DNA from: Solenopsis invicta | Lineage: Eukaryota > Arthropoda > Insecta > Hymenoptera > Formicidae | Assembly (NCBI RefSeq): GCF_016802725.1 | Contig: NC_052666.1 | Span: 9,470,875 to 9,534,874, forward strand | Direction: 5' to 3' | DNA length: 64,000 nucleotides | Shown: positions 34,201-43,836 of the stretch, in pieces | Layout: every line of letters begins with the position of its first letter | How positions within the stretch are numbered: the stretch's first letter is position 1 | Position numbers and translations under genes: made by a program | The notes under the pieces: model-generated | What the model saw: only the letters and a program-made list of their open reading frames with translations | What the model was told of the DNA's origin: nothing | Databases searched by the model: none

Positions 34201-35810
34201 GACGGTCCTCGATGGCCGCCCCGTCCGAGAGGGGAGACGGAGACCTGAAAGGCCCGCTCCCATCGAGCCGGGGACGGCCACGTGCCCGCTTCCTTGCACG
34301 CTGGGTCCCGGATTCAGCGGGCACACTCGGAATATCCGGGGTGACCACGACCTCCTCCGGTGACTCAGGTGCAGGAGGGGAGACCGCCTCCACCGCGCCC
34401 CTGGAGGTTTGTATAACCTCCTCTCCCTCAGGCCGGTCCACATCCACGATGGTGCCCGGAAGAGTCTCATCGGGTGAGCTAGGCTCGCCCTCGCTCCCCC
34501 GGCCACCCCCGCGGATGCGGATCGGCGAGCGCGAGCGCGACCGACGTCGCCCCCCGCCTCCGCCAGGCTGATCGGCATCCGCCTCGCGGCGTCCGCCGGG
34601 CAGCCGGCCCGGAGACAGGGAGCGCGCACGACGCGCCCCGCAAACCGGGCCCCGTCCACCGACTTCCGCCTCGCGGCTTCGATCGGGTGACAGGGCCGAC
34701 GTCTCCCCAGCGGGAGGCACGGGGGCCTCGGCCTTATCGGCCGGCTCTACCCCGGGCCGCCCGGCGGGCAGCGATAACGTCCCCACTCCCTCGCCGGATT
34801 TCGAGACGGGGGCCACGGCTCGTAGAGCCGGCTCCACCCCGTCCTCTTCATCCGACGAGGAAGTGACAAACTTCCCCGCGTCAGACTCACTCTCCTCGTA
34901 GTCACCCACGAGAAGGAGTTTGTCTACGTGTATGGCCATGATGTCCAGCCAGTCCTCCTTTGGGGCCCATTTAGGATTGATCCCGCGACGCCTCATCATC
35001 CGATCCAGGCGTTCCCAGTCTATCGGGCCAAATTGGTCTTTGGCCTGTTGCACCCGACTCCAAAAGGGGTCAAGCACATCTTCGTCATTATCCGCAGTCG
35101 CCCTATGGTCGGCGGAGCCTGCGGGCACTCCGCTCGACCGCCCGTCGTTCGATGACGACAGGGGGGGACCCGGGACAATAGCCCCCCCGTGCCGGCCCTG
35201 GGGTGTCCGTTCACCCCTGGGCGGTACCTTCTTATTATGTCGTCTGCCCATGTTATCCATAAGTGGGGTCTTATTTAACGAGGGGAACCCCACCCTCGCC
35301 CCGGAGCCTACTCAGGCCGATGTCCGGGGACCATCGGCCCGAGGCGCCATGGGCAGACGGATCCACCAAGGCGGGGGAAACGGCCCGGCGAGGCCACAGA
35401 CGGGCGCAAGCACCCGCCCGGGACCACACCGGACCGGCACCCCCACCCCGGCAGCATGACTGCCGACCAACTAAAAACGTTGGCGTCCGAGACCCGAAGC
35501 ACCGCCCCGCTGTTACACGGAACGACACCCCGCGCCACGGACGCCACCCTTGGATTTTTATAGAGGTTTACTCCTCGCAGCCCGGGCGGTGAGACCCAGG
35601 CCACCGGTCCGTCCCGCACGTAATTTCAGCACGTGACGGATTACGGTATACCAGCTCGGGCGCCAGGGTCGCTGAGATCCCTGAATCTACGGCCTACGAG
35701 AGACCGCAGACCCCCTAGCGAGCTCGGGAACCGCAGGAACGCCAATTCCTGTATCTGGAGTCGTTGCAGAGCCTCGGGAGGCCCCGAAACGACTCCAGAC
35801 CCCTACGGGG
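31249..35810 (-). mobile_element. Gag-only R1-clade retrotransposon (HAL1-like) at a TTAGG tract
   Basis: It has a 34 bp poly(A), seen as poly-T at 31,249-31,282, and a 14 bp TSD CTCTTAACTTAACC (31,235-31,248 and 35,811-35,824). The 5' side abuts six TTAGG units. The element is 4,562 bp and carries a long ORF1 and a roughly 575 bp 3' UTR but no endonuclease or RT sequence at all, although tail and TSD are intact. It was therefore copied in this form by enzymes supplied in trans. The 5' end begins CCCCGTAGGGG, a small hairpin. GC-rich composition contrasts with the AT-rich hAT-2 host. Confidence 0.85.
31858..35260 (-). pseudogene. ORF1 (gag) of the gag-only element
   Basis: Start at the ATG at 35,260 (MDNMGRRHNKKVPPRG). 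The first frame runs 700 codons to 33,158: an acidic/Ser-Pro-rich N-terminus, an Arg-Ser-rich zone, and a probable coiled coil (EEELRSLRAEVAELRGQLGV). The second frame (to 32,172) has the R1 core (PGCASYTEVIRRSRAAINLG) and knuckles CYRCLAQGHMQHRC, CFNCGGEGHTRAQC and CPECASRNRAADH. A third frame gives a tail to 31,858. Total about 1,130 codons, longer than the R1-P type. The two frame changes make it a pseudogene as read. Only its zinc-knuckle core resembles the other R1 copies here, so it is a different family. Confidence 0.83.
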
Positions 35811-35820
35811 CTCTTAACTT

Positions 35821-35850
35821 AACCTAACCTAACCTAACCTAACCTAACCT
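35821..35850 (-). repeat. (TTAGG)6 telomere-type repeat
   Basis: Six perfect AACCT units on the plus strand (TTAGG on the minus), preceded by two degenerate units (CTTAACTT). TTAGG is the common insect telomere repeat. The tract is interstitial, inside hAT-2, and sits directly on the 5' side of the gag-only element, whose TSD overlaps its degenerate edge. Confidence 0.95.
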
Positions 35851-36544
35851 GAAAAGAGAGAAAATAAGTAATAAAATATATATACAAATTACCATTTGAA
35901 TTGTCATTAGCTCTGGATAAATCTTCGTTTGCCTTCCATTGTTAAATTTTTCTTTTATTAACAACTCTTTTACTGTTCGTGGACATTTTAACCATTTTTT
36001 TTCCAAATGCGTTCTTTGGCGCGTGGCGTTATTTACATAACATTCTCCACAATAATTGCACTTGTAAGACACTTTATTGTCTTTTTCTATTACTTTAAAA
36101 AATTTCCACAAAATGCTTTTTGGTTTTGGCATTTTGAAAAACGCTACAAACTAGTGACTAGTGTTGCCCTTGAAGCGCCGTTTTACAACTACATCGACTA
36201 CTGCTAACTCCTACTGCTGTGGTATGATTAATGCTACCAACGTAAGAAAAATTTGCAGAATTTAGGGACTTAGCGCAGTATGTAGTAATAGTCCCATTCC
36301 CACCACAATATCAAATACTATCAATCACCAAATTTATGATTATTAATCTAACATTTAGTATACGTCTAAATAAAAACATTAAAACAATTTAAAAACGGAA
36401 AATTATTTTTATTTTATAAAAATTACAAACTTTTATAAATTCTCATAAATTCTCGGAAAAATAATACGAAAACTTACCGTAATTTACCGGTATTTTCTCA
36501 TCCTTTCTGACGTAATATACCACCTTTAGAACTCTAAAGGTCAG

Positions 36545-38596
36545 TCTCTTAGCCTCCTCATGGGCGGAGGGGGAAGCTGACTTCGGAGCCGAGGAGGAGG
36601 CGGAGCGCCTGTGCGACGCGATGTCGCGGGCATGTGACGCCTCCGTGCCCCGTAGCCAGCCTATGGCGCGCCGTGCCGCCTACTGGTGGTCCGCGGAGCT
36701 GGTCAAACTCAGACGGGTTACCGTGGTCGCCAGGCGGGCGCACACGCGCGCCAGGCAACGGGACATGGAGGCGGAAATGGAAGACTCCATGGCCTCAAAG
36801 AGGCCAAAAAGGCCATGAGGACCGCCATCGCGTGGTCAAAGGCCGCAGCCTAGGAGGATTTAGTCTTTGAACTGGATTGCGACCCGTGGGGAAGGCTGTA
36901 TGAAATAGTACGGAAGAAGCTCCCCCCATGGGCGCCTCCGGTGATGGAGACACTGGACCCCCAGTTCCTAAACAGGATGGTTGACACCCTGTTCATCACC
37001 AGAGAGAGGGATATACCCCAAAAGACCGGCCTTCCCTCGGACTGGCGGGAGGAGCTGGGGGTTTCCAATCATGAAATGGCCGCGGCTTTTGCCCGCATTA
37101 AGGGCCAAACAAGAGCGTCCGGGCCGAACGGAATATATGCTAAAGTCTGGGCCAGGGCGGCCCCTATCGTCGGGAAAACACTTTGTGACTTGTTCACAAA
37201 GTGCTTCCGAGAAGAAACATTTCCCAGGAAGTGGAAGAGGGCCAGGTTTGTCCTCCTTAAAAAGGAGGAGTCTCTCCGCATATGGGCCACTATGCATGCT
37301 GCGGGCAAGCTCTTTGAACGCATCATCGCGAACCGCATTATTCGGCTCCTGTCCCGGTAAGGTCCCGATTTATTCTCCGGCCAATATGGCTTCCGAGAGG
37401 CGAGGTCCACCATAGACGCGATACTAATGGTATGATCCCTCTCGGGAGTCATCACGGGGGACGGGAAGGTGGCGTTGGCAATATCCCTAGATGTCGCCAA
37501 CGCCTTTAATAGTATCTCCTGAGGCAAGGTGGTGGAGACGCTCGAGAAATATCACCTCGTGCCTTCCTACCTTGTCTCCATTATACGGGAGTACTTCCGG
37601 GACAAGAAGCTGGAGTTCCGAGATAAAAACGGACTCCAGCTGCGGAGGGACATGTCGTGCAGTGTTCCGCAGGGGTCCGTGCCGGGCCCCCTGCTATGGA
37701 ACGTCGCATACGACGCAGTGCTCCGTACGGCCCTTTCCCCTGGCTGCCATATGATCTGCTACGCAGACGACATATTAGTGGTAGCTAATGGCGCCTCCTG
37801 GGGAAGAGCTGCCAAAATGGGCAACTGGGCGGTGGCATGTGCCGTTGGCGCTATCAAACGCCTGGGCCTGAGGGTGGCCCTCGAGAAAACGGAAGCTGTC
37901 TTTTTCCACGACGGCTTCGCCGGGCCTTCCCCCTCAGGCCTCCATCCTGGTGGGACGATACCCGAGTCCAAGTAGGAGCAACCCTCAAATATCTGGGGTT
38001 GCTCTTAGACGGTCGCTGGGCTTTTGTCGAACATTTCGACAAATTGGCCCCGCGATTGGGCATGAGGGCGGAAGCCCTCGCGAGGTTGATGTCCAACTTC
38101 CGAGGTCCGAGAAACGGTGCGAGACGTGCGTACACGCACGCCGTTATGGTTGGGGCTCTATATGGAGCCCCGGTCTGGTTCAGTGAGGCACTGGCTAGGC
38201 GCCGCTATACGTGCATTTTTACGAGCGACACAAGTGCGGCTGGCCAGAAGAGTTGTGCGCACGTTCCGCATCGTTCCCGGTGAGGCGACCCTGGTCCTGG
38301 CGGGACTTTCCCTGGCGGTGTTGACGGCCAACGCCCTGGCATGGTGCTATGCCAGGGACAAGCCTGTCCGCCTAGAGGGCGGATTGGTGGTTCCCAGGGT
38401 TGCTGCTAAGAGCAAGGGCGCGCCGGCGGACCATTAACGCTTGGCGAGAGCGTCTCGTCAGCGACCCGCCGGCGACCGGTATTCGGACCTTGGAGGCTGT
38501 CCTACCTCACCTGGACAAGTGAGTAGACCGCCCATGGGGCAGTCTGTCCTACGGGATAGCGCAGGTGCTCACCGGACATGGCTGTTTCGGTGAGTA
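36545..38596 (+). pseudogene. R1-P ORF2, linker, reverse transcriptase and tail
   Basis: It resumes exactly where 25,794 stopped. Segments in order: EEEAERLCDAMSRACDASVP, MARRAAYWWSAELVKLRR, then LDPQFLNRMVDTLF, FARIKGQTRASGPNGIYAKV, KLFERIIANRIIRLLSR, SLDVANAFNSIS, SVPQGSVPGPLLWNVAYD, ICYADDILVVANG (catalytic YADD near 37,765), and the post-RT region to LTGHGCFGEY. A short deletion removes the stretch before YRPL, and there are several frameshifts and stops. It ends abruptly at about 38,596 and joins 3' UTR text, so the Cys/His tail has been deleted. Confidence 0.85.
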
Positions 38597-38774
38597 CGAG
38601 AAAAGCTTAGCGCTTCCCCTCTTTTACTCTTCCCCCCCCCCCTGAAAAAAGAGGTACGCGCTTGGCCCGGAGAAGACCCGGGGCTCTCCGGCGGGGGCCG
38701 GAACCCTGGGTCATCCCCCCAACAACAACTAGGGGAAGAGGCGGGGGAGGGACGGTGTCCCCTTCCCCTGACCT

Positions 38775-40878
38775 TGCAAACCGCAGTTGCCAATTTAACA
38801 GGGCGGACCTTATTACAAGCAAGTTTGATCCACCATCAAACTCCGAGGCAACTGAAAATTCTCGCCCAGAGAGTTGATTCTAACAGCAGACCAGCCACAA
38901 TGGGAGACTCGCCTGCAGCCAAACAACCAGTTAATAACAACGACACAAAAATCTGATCTAAAACCCAAATATTATATTATCATATAAGTATATAATAAAA
39001 AATAAAAATGAACAGACAAATAAGAGTTATTAGCTTAATCCATATGCTAGAAATAAGGGACGTACAGCATGACATAACACACGTATTAATGTGCCTTCAC
39101 TCGATTCGACAAGTGACAGTTGTCATATAAACACTAGATATCATATATTTTGCCGTTCTAAATTTTGTTCAATTAGTCTATTTAACACTTAAAAGCATGT
39201 TTTAAAAATATTATTTTATTGATATTCATACATTCAAAGCCATAATTGACAATTTTATATGTCACTGGTAATATCCAGAATGTAACTCCTGTTAGTTCAA
39301 TTAATTGACACCTTGCCATTACGTTAACTAATTTAATAACCGTTGTCACAGATCTACTTTATGTAACAATGAGTACTTCTTTGATGTATTTCATTATTTG
39401 CGTTATTTTAATGATTGAAATTTCCATGTGACGGAGCGTTCAAAATATAATCTTATTTTAGTAATAATTGATATTTGGCTAATATAATTATCATTTGATT
39501 ATCTTATTTTACACTAGATAAAAGTGAGACAATTCTTACACTATCAATTTTATTTTATTTTATAAAAAAGTAAGGTTCTACATAGGTAAAGCGGCAAGGC
39601 GCTACGTTCATTTATTAGTTATTAGTGCGTGCGTTTTAATAAAGTGCTTACAGTTGCACGTATAGTTTCTAAGTTAGTTTAAGACGTGTGTTATTTAACG
39701 TGTGAGTACGTTAATTACATGAGAGAGACAGGGAACCAACAATCTGTAATCATTGCCATCTATGTTCCTAAGGTGGAACCCATTGCTACTGCAACGGAAG
39801 TGGTAAGGAACCTGCTCTCTTTCCAGAACATTCGAGAACATTCGAGAAGTTTCTAGAACATTCTAGAAGCTTCCATGATGGTGGGCACGTGACTTCCGAT
39901 GATCGTCGTTTCCGGGGAGAAAGCGTGCCCGGCCATTCGGATAGTGACGGCCATAGAGGATGCACGCTGCATCCCGAGCTCTCGCGTGATAGTTATCGCG
40001 ATCTATCCGTTTCATAATTACTGAATATAATTACTATCGATGGAACGATATAGTAAGTCCGTGGTTTTACGATAATCGTGTGTGTAAATATTCGGTGAAG
40101 TTATCTGAAGAACAATTTTGTTAGCGCGACTGTAATCACGCATCTATTTTTCTAACTTTAATTAAGTTAATTATTTTTTATCACGTCGCGCCGTGCGTAT
40201 TGCGCGATCAATCAGCGCGGATTTGTTTCATTCTATGGACAAGGATTTCGTCATCCTTAGAGACGGCACGATTAACGGCCATTGGGCTACGTGGCGTGCG
40301 TCGTTCGTTGAGACGCGACATTTTGTAATTGGGTGTGTGTGTATGAACGTGTGCGTGTGCGGGTAAAATATTAAGGAAGGATGTAAATACGATTGAAAGG
40401 CGAACGTTTGTGTTTTCGAGCAATAAACTATATTGTTTAACATTTTACACCTATACAGAGTCGAGTACATTATTTAATTCCCGTGAACAATCCACGCGAC
40501 ACTCACACGCGCGTTACTGTGACGTCATCAATTGCATCATTCCTCGTGCGAGGGGAAGCACGAGAAGTCTTTTGTCGAGAAAGATCCTGAGCCGAAGATC
40601 CAGAGGACCTCGTGGCGATAGCGATCCAATGAACGCGTAATTCCCCGCAGACGATCAATTACCATCCCGCTTCCACTGTGCAACCTCGCTGTGATCTAGT
40701 AATACTTCTCGTGACAGCGAGGTAAGAGGTAATTATTACTCGTTAGTATTATTACTATTTTCCTTCCTGTTTACGGTTAAAACAGGTGGCGACCTTTTAT
40801 GTGACATTTGAGTAATGATCAAACAATCGCGAGGTTTTCCGGATATATTAAACATACAAGACCTTTCGTCCGGCTACA
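38775..40878 (+). mobile_element. Probable solo LTR in the R1-P 3' UTR
   Basis: The unit starts TGCAAACC, ends GGCTACA, and is flanked by ACCT on both sides (38,771-38,774 and 40,879-40,882). R1-P 3' UTR sequence resumes on the far side, aligning with that of R1-M. No gag or pol homology is visible in its 2.1 kb. An AATAAA lies near 40,422. A short open frame at 38,774-38,956 has no recognisable motif. Plus orientation is inferred from the poly(A) signal only. A truncated element with one internal end is also possible. Confidence 0.5.
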
Positions 40879-41133
40879 ACCTGAGGCAGAGTAGGCCCAA
40901 AAACCATGTTAGGGGTGCCTACCGTTAAGGCGCCCCTGGCAAGCCGAGTCGGCCATCAGCTGACCGAGTCCGGGGGGGCTCCGGAAGTATGCTGCACGCG
41001 TTCCCGGAGCTCCCCCGTACGGACCAGGGCAGGACACCCGGAGGGGTTTCAGTGCGTAGGCCCCCGCCGACACGTCGCCGGCGGGGGAGAGCCCCACATA
41101 ACCACCAGGCCTCCCCCCGGATCTGGGGTATGC

Positions 41134-41158
41134 GGTAACGCATTTTCTCTCCGTTACC
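41134..41158 (+). other. R1 3'-terminal hairpin (R1-P)
   Basis: GGTAACG pairs with CGTTACC around an 11 nt loop directly before nine A residues (41,159-41,167). It is identical in stem to that of R1-M and marks the 3' end of R1-P. Confidence 0.7.
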
Positions 41159-41167
41159 AAAAAAAAA

Positions 41168-41465
41168 GGATTGGTGTGTTTAAGGATTAAGAACAATAAA
41201 GACTTACCTGTACCTGTGTACCTACAAATTACACGCGGTTGCGTGAAATAATCTCCGACGACCGTTGACAGGAAGGACGAGCCTGGTTAATCACGATCGA
41301 GAATTCCTGAAACAGAAAAAGAGAATAAATTAAGGCATTACCTTGATAATTAATAGGTCAAATTACCTGGCGACCGTGAGATCCTTGCAGAGTTTATCTA
41401 AAAAGTAGGTGAAATAACCTAGAAAGTGAATTTAAGAAAATTAACAACTGTTCGTCTGGTTACAG
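41168..41465 (+). repeat. X repeat, copy X_F (partial, opposite orientation)
   Basis: The last 300 bp of an X unit in plus orientation: AATAAA at 41,195, then text that aligns over about 240 bp with the reverse complement of 42,325-42,560 (e.g. CTAGAAAGTGAATTTAAG). It ends GGTTACA at 41,465 against R1 gag. The start side is missing; R1-P's poly(A) abuts it, so R1-P appears to have landed in this copy. Confidence 0.7.
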
Positions 41466-42324
41466 TTGTCCAATCCGTTCAGGCGTATCTCGACCTTTTT
41501 GGTCGGTCGAGAAACTCGCACATCGTCCCGCTGGGCCATCACCTCTTGAAGCCTATCAGCAAGGGCGTCATCTTATCGCCGTTGCCCTCGCCTCTGACCT
41601 CGAAGAGCAAGGCCCCAATGATGGCCCTGCAGAGACGCATGTCCTGAATACCGAAGGAGCCGATATTAATCTTTTCCCTCGCCTTTGGATTATTTCACCG
41701 TAAGCACCCTGATGGGCGCAGGTAATCGCAACAACCGCTGTGGTTGGTGGCTTTACTTTTGGCGCTCGTGGCTTCTCAGAGGATTTCTAGCTTTTTTTCA
41801 GGAAATTCTCCTTACGCCTCTTTTGGGGCGGAGGATTTACTCCCTTTTTCTTTCCAAGAGATGAGGAGGCAGCCGCAGTGGAAAAGATCCCCCTATCGGG
41901 CTTGGTGGTGCCTGTCTGTCTTGCGGCGGCTTTCTTGGTAGCCGCCTTTTTGGCCGCCCTGGACACAACCACTGTCTACGGTTGTTCTAGTGGGCCAGTC
42001 GCGCCTGCGGTACAAGGCACGGCTGCAGCCGATTAAGGAGGTGGAGGCGGCATCCCATGGGAGGGTTTATTGGGTTCCTCCCGGACTGAGCCGTGGTTCC
42101 CCCTAGAGTACCATCCGTTTGGCCGGTGGGGGGGCTGTACAGCTCCAGGCCGCGTGGTGACTTCCGGGAGCGACCCCCAATTCTTCCAGGATGGAGGGAA
42201 GGATTCTAGCCAGGATGGCTTGTACCTTCCCCTCAATCAAGGGTTTCCCTCCTCCCGCCTCGTCGGGACGGATTGCTGGCTTCACCGCGCCGGGCTTTTG
42301 GGCCCCCTTAGAGGGGAGGGGGGC
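41466..42324 (-). pseudogene. R1-D ORF1, middle part
   Basis: R1 gag on the minus strand with many frameshifts: EGKVQAILARILPSILEELG (about 42,230), an Ala/Lys-rich segment, REKINIGSFGIQDM and RLCRAIIGALLFEVRGEGN (about 41,690-41,560), and the block before TGLDDSV. It begins where the R1-D gag on the other side of X_B stops (NKVAAPRPA at about 57,340), so it continues R1-D across X_B. It ends at 41,466 at the codon where the gag fragment at 1,203 starts. Confidence 0.75.
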
Positions 42325-43836
42325 TGAACGAATAGCTGTTAATTTTCTTTAATTTCACTTTCTAGGTTATTTCACCTATCTTTTCGGTGAATACAACAAG
42401 GATTTCACGGTCGCCAAGTAAATTGACCTATCAATTACCTAGATAGTGCGTTAATTTATTCTTTTTCTCTGTTTCAGGAATCCTCAATTGTGATTGGCCA
42501 GCGTGATTAATCACGCATCCACGTGAGATTCGTTGGTACACAGGTACACAGACTTATCGTCTTTATATTATGCACTTGTTTAATGTTTGTGCACTTATTG
42601 TCGCAGGAACGCACCTGGGAACGGGATCGGTTAATATCGGGTACGCAAGAGATTTATGCCAGGTTCACACAAATCATAAGTTTATTGTACACACACGCAT
42701 TAAAAAAATAAAATAATTGTACATTTAATCTTCTGTTCAATGTTCGATTTATTTTGTACAAACTATTCCGTCTCACTATATTACAATGTTCTCTGTTGTT
42801 CCGCGTAACAGTTTGCGTCGCGCGCGATGATGCAATCTTGCATCATAATCACGATGTCCGGTGACATCGAAATGTCTCCTTGCTCGGTGTGTAGCCGACT
42901 GGAAGATGTCGTCGTCCGCCTTCTTCCTTCTCGACTTTCCTTTCCTACGTATCGGCACATGCGCGCTGTGTTTTTCGTGTATTACTGCGCCGAGGTTCCA
43001 CAATCGGGCGCGGGAAAACATATTTGAATTTGTGGCTTACTGCCTTTTATTGTAATGCGATATTTAATCGAGACTAAACTAATATAATATTAGGAGTACA
43101 AATTGAAAACCGCCGTTTTCCAGTAGATGGCGCCAGCATTTACCGCTAAACGTTAGATCAAAAATTTTAAATGTAAGGTTGGGCATCTGGCAACAATTCC
43201 TTATCATTGCAGTTGTGAATTTTTATCGGCGTTATATATTTTTTTGTGATCGAAAATGTCGAAATTTGTGCCCAATAAGCGTCATTTGCGGGAAGTTTTG
43301 CTTTTTGCCTTCAATTCGAAAAAATCTGCGGCTGAGGCGCGTCGAATGATTGTAAAAACTTATGGTGAGGCTTCCATTAGTGAAAGAACGTGTCGAGAAT
43401 GGTTCCAACGCTTCAAAAGTGGTGATTTCGGCGTAGAAGACAAGGAGTGTCCCGAACAGGTGAAAAAGTTTGAAGACGCACAATTGGAAACATTACTAAA
43501 TGAAGATTCATCTCAAATGCAACAGGAGCTTGCAGATTCATTGGGCGTGACTCAACAAGCTATTTCACATCGTTTGAAATGGGAATGATCCAAAAGCATG
43601 GACACTGGGTGCCATACGAATTAAAACCGAGAGACGTCGAACGGCGTTTTTTCGCGTGCGAACAGCTGCTCCAACGGCAAAAACGGAAGGGTTTTCTGCA
43701 TCGTATTGTAACCGGCGATGAAAAGTGGATCCATTATGATAATCCAAAGCGAAAAAAATCGTGGGGCTACCGCGGTCATGCATCAACATCGACGGCCAAG
43801 CCAAATCCATGGCTCGAAGCTCATGCTGTGTATTTG

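Larger units (their letters stand above)
28446..36132 (-). pseudogene. hAT-2 transposase, spliced and decayed
   Basis: Exons read on the minus strand: a BED zinc finger (36,132-35,880: LWKFFKVIEKDN, CNYCGECYVNNATRQRTH, WLKC) with a GTAATT donor; a short exon near 30,530-30,315; an exon near 30,210-29,950 (LSRAIYSSDCVLLILNN, FFQKLRPAWKPPSTYKIST); the catalytic region (VVTDGASNM, CAAHCLNLLAKDI, about 29,650-29,520; LPGKTRWGS near 29,400); and the C-terminal dimerisation domain (PAITWWKTNN, PAPTAATERSFSRYGNVHT, NRMTTEKVGKLTYI). A frameshift near 29,670 and a gap near 29,110-29,170 inactivate it. The gag-only element sits between the first two exons. Confidence 0.82.
25803..36536 (-). mobile_element. 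hAT-2: hAT transposon inside R1-P ORF2
   Basis: The ends are TAGAGTTC and its reverse complement GAACTCTA. The 8 bp flanks GAGGTCAG (25,795-25,802) and AAGGTCAG (36,537-36,544) differ at one base. Subterminal inverted motifs CGAGAATTTATGAGAATTTA lie 74 and 81 bp from the ends (25,877 and 36,455), which supports the boundary call. The transposase is on the minus strand. Own length is about 4.2 kb after removing the solo LTR (26,042-28,007) and the gag-only element (31,249-35,810). Nothing coding is seen in 25,803-26,041. A 45 bp direct repeat occurs at 28,027 and 28,330. Confidence 0.82.
7432..41167 (+). mobile_element. R1-P: R1-clade retrotransposon, heavily interrupted
   Basis: Removing the nested insertions leaves about 7.5 kb: 7,432-9,407, 17,693-20,413, 25,520-25,802, 36,545-38,774 and 40,883-41,167. 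Together these give 5' UTR, ORF1, ORF2 (endonuclease, RT, Cys/His tail), 3' UTR and poly(A) in the right order on the plus strand. Each break is matched by a TSD: GTAACAAATGGCC for R1-M, CGGCG for Transib, 8 bp for hAT-2 and ACCT for the LTR. The 5' end matches the first bases of R1-M (CTCGATGGTGACCC). No TSD for R1-P itself could be matched between its gypsy-gag left flank and its X_F right flank, so its ends may have been rearranged. Confidence 0.85.

Noticed and set aside
35811..35850. True telomere or chromosome end
   Set aside because: Only six TTAGG units, inside hAT-2 sequence that continues on both sides; it is interstitial.
42390..42420. TGGCGACCGTGA primer-binding-site-like sequence in X
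   Set aside because: It lies inside the X unit, about 70-100 bp before its end, not just after an LTR end, and it has changed to TAACGACCGTG in X_D. It cannot be the PBS if X is the LTR.
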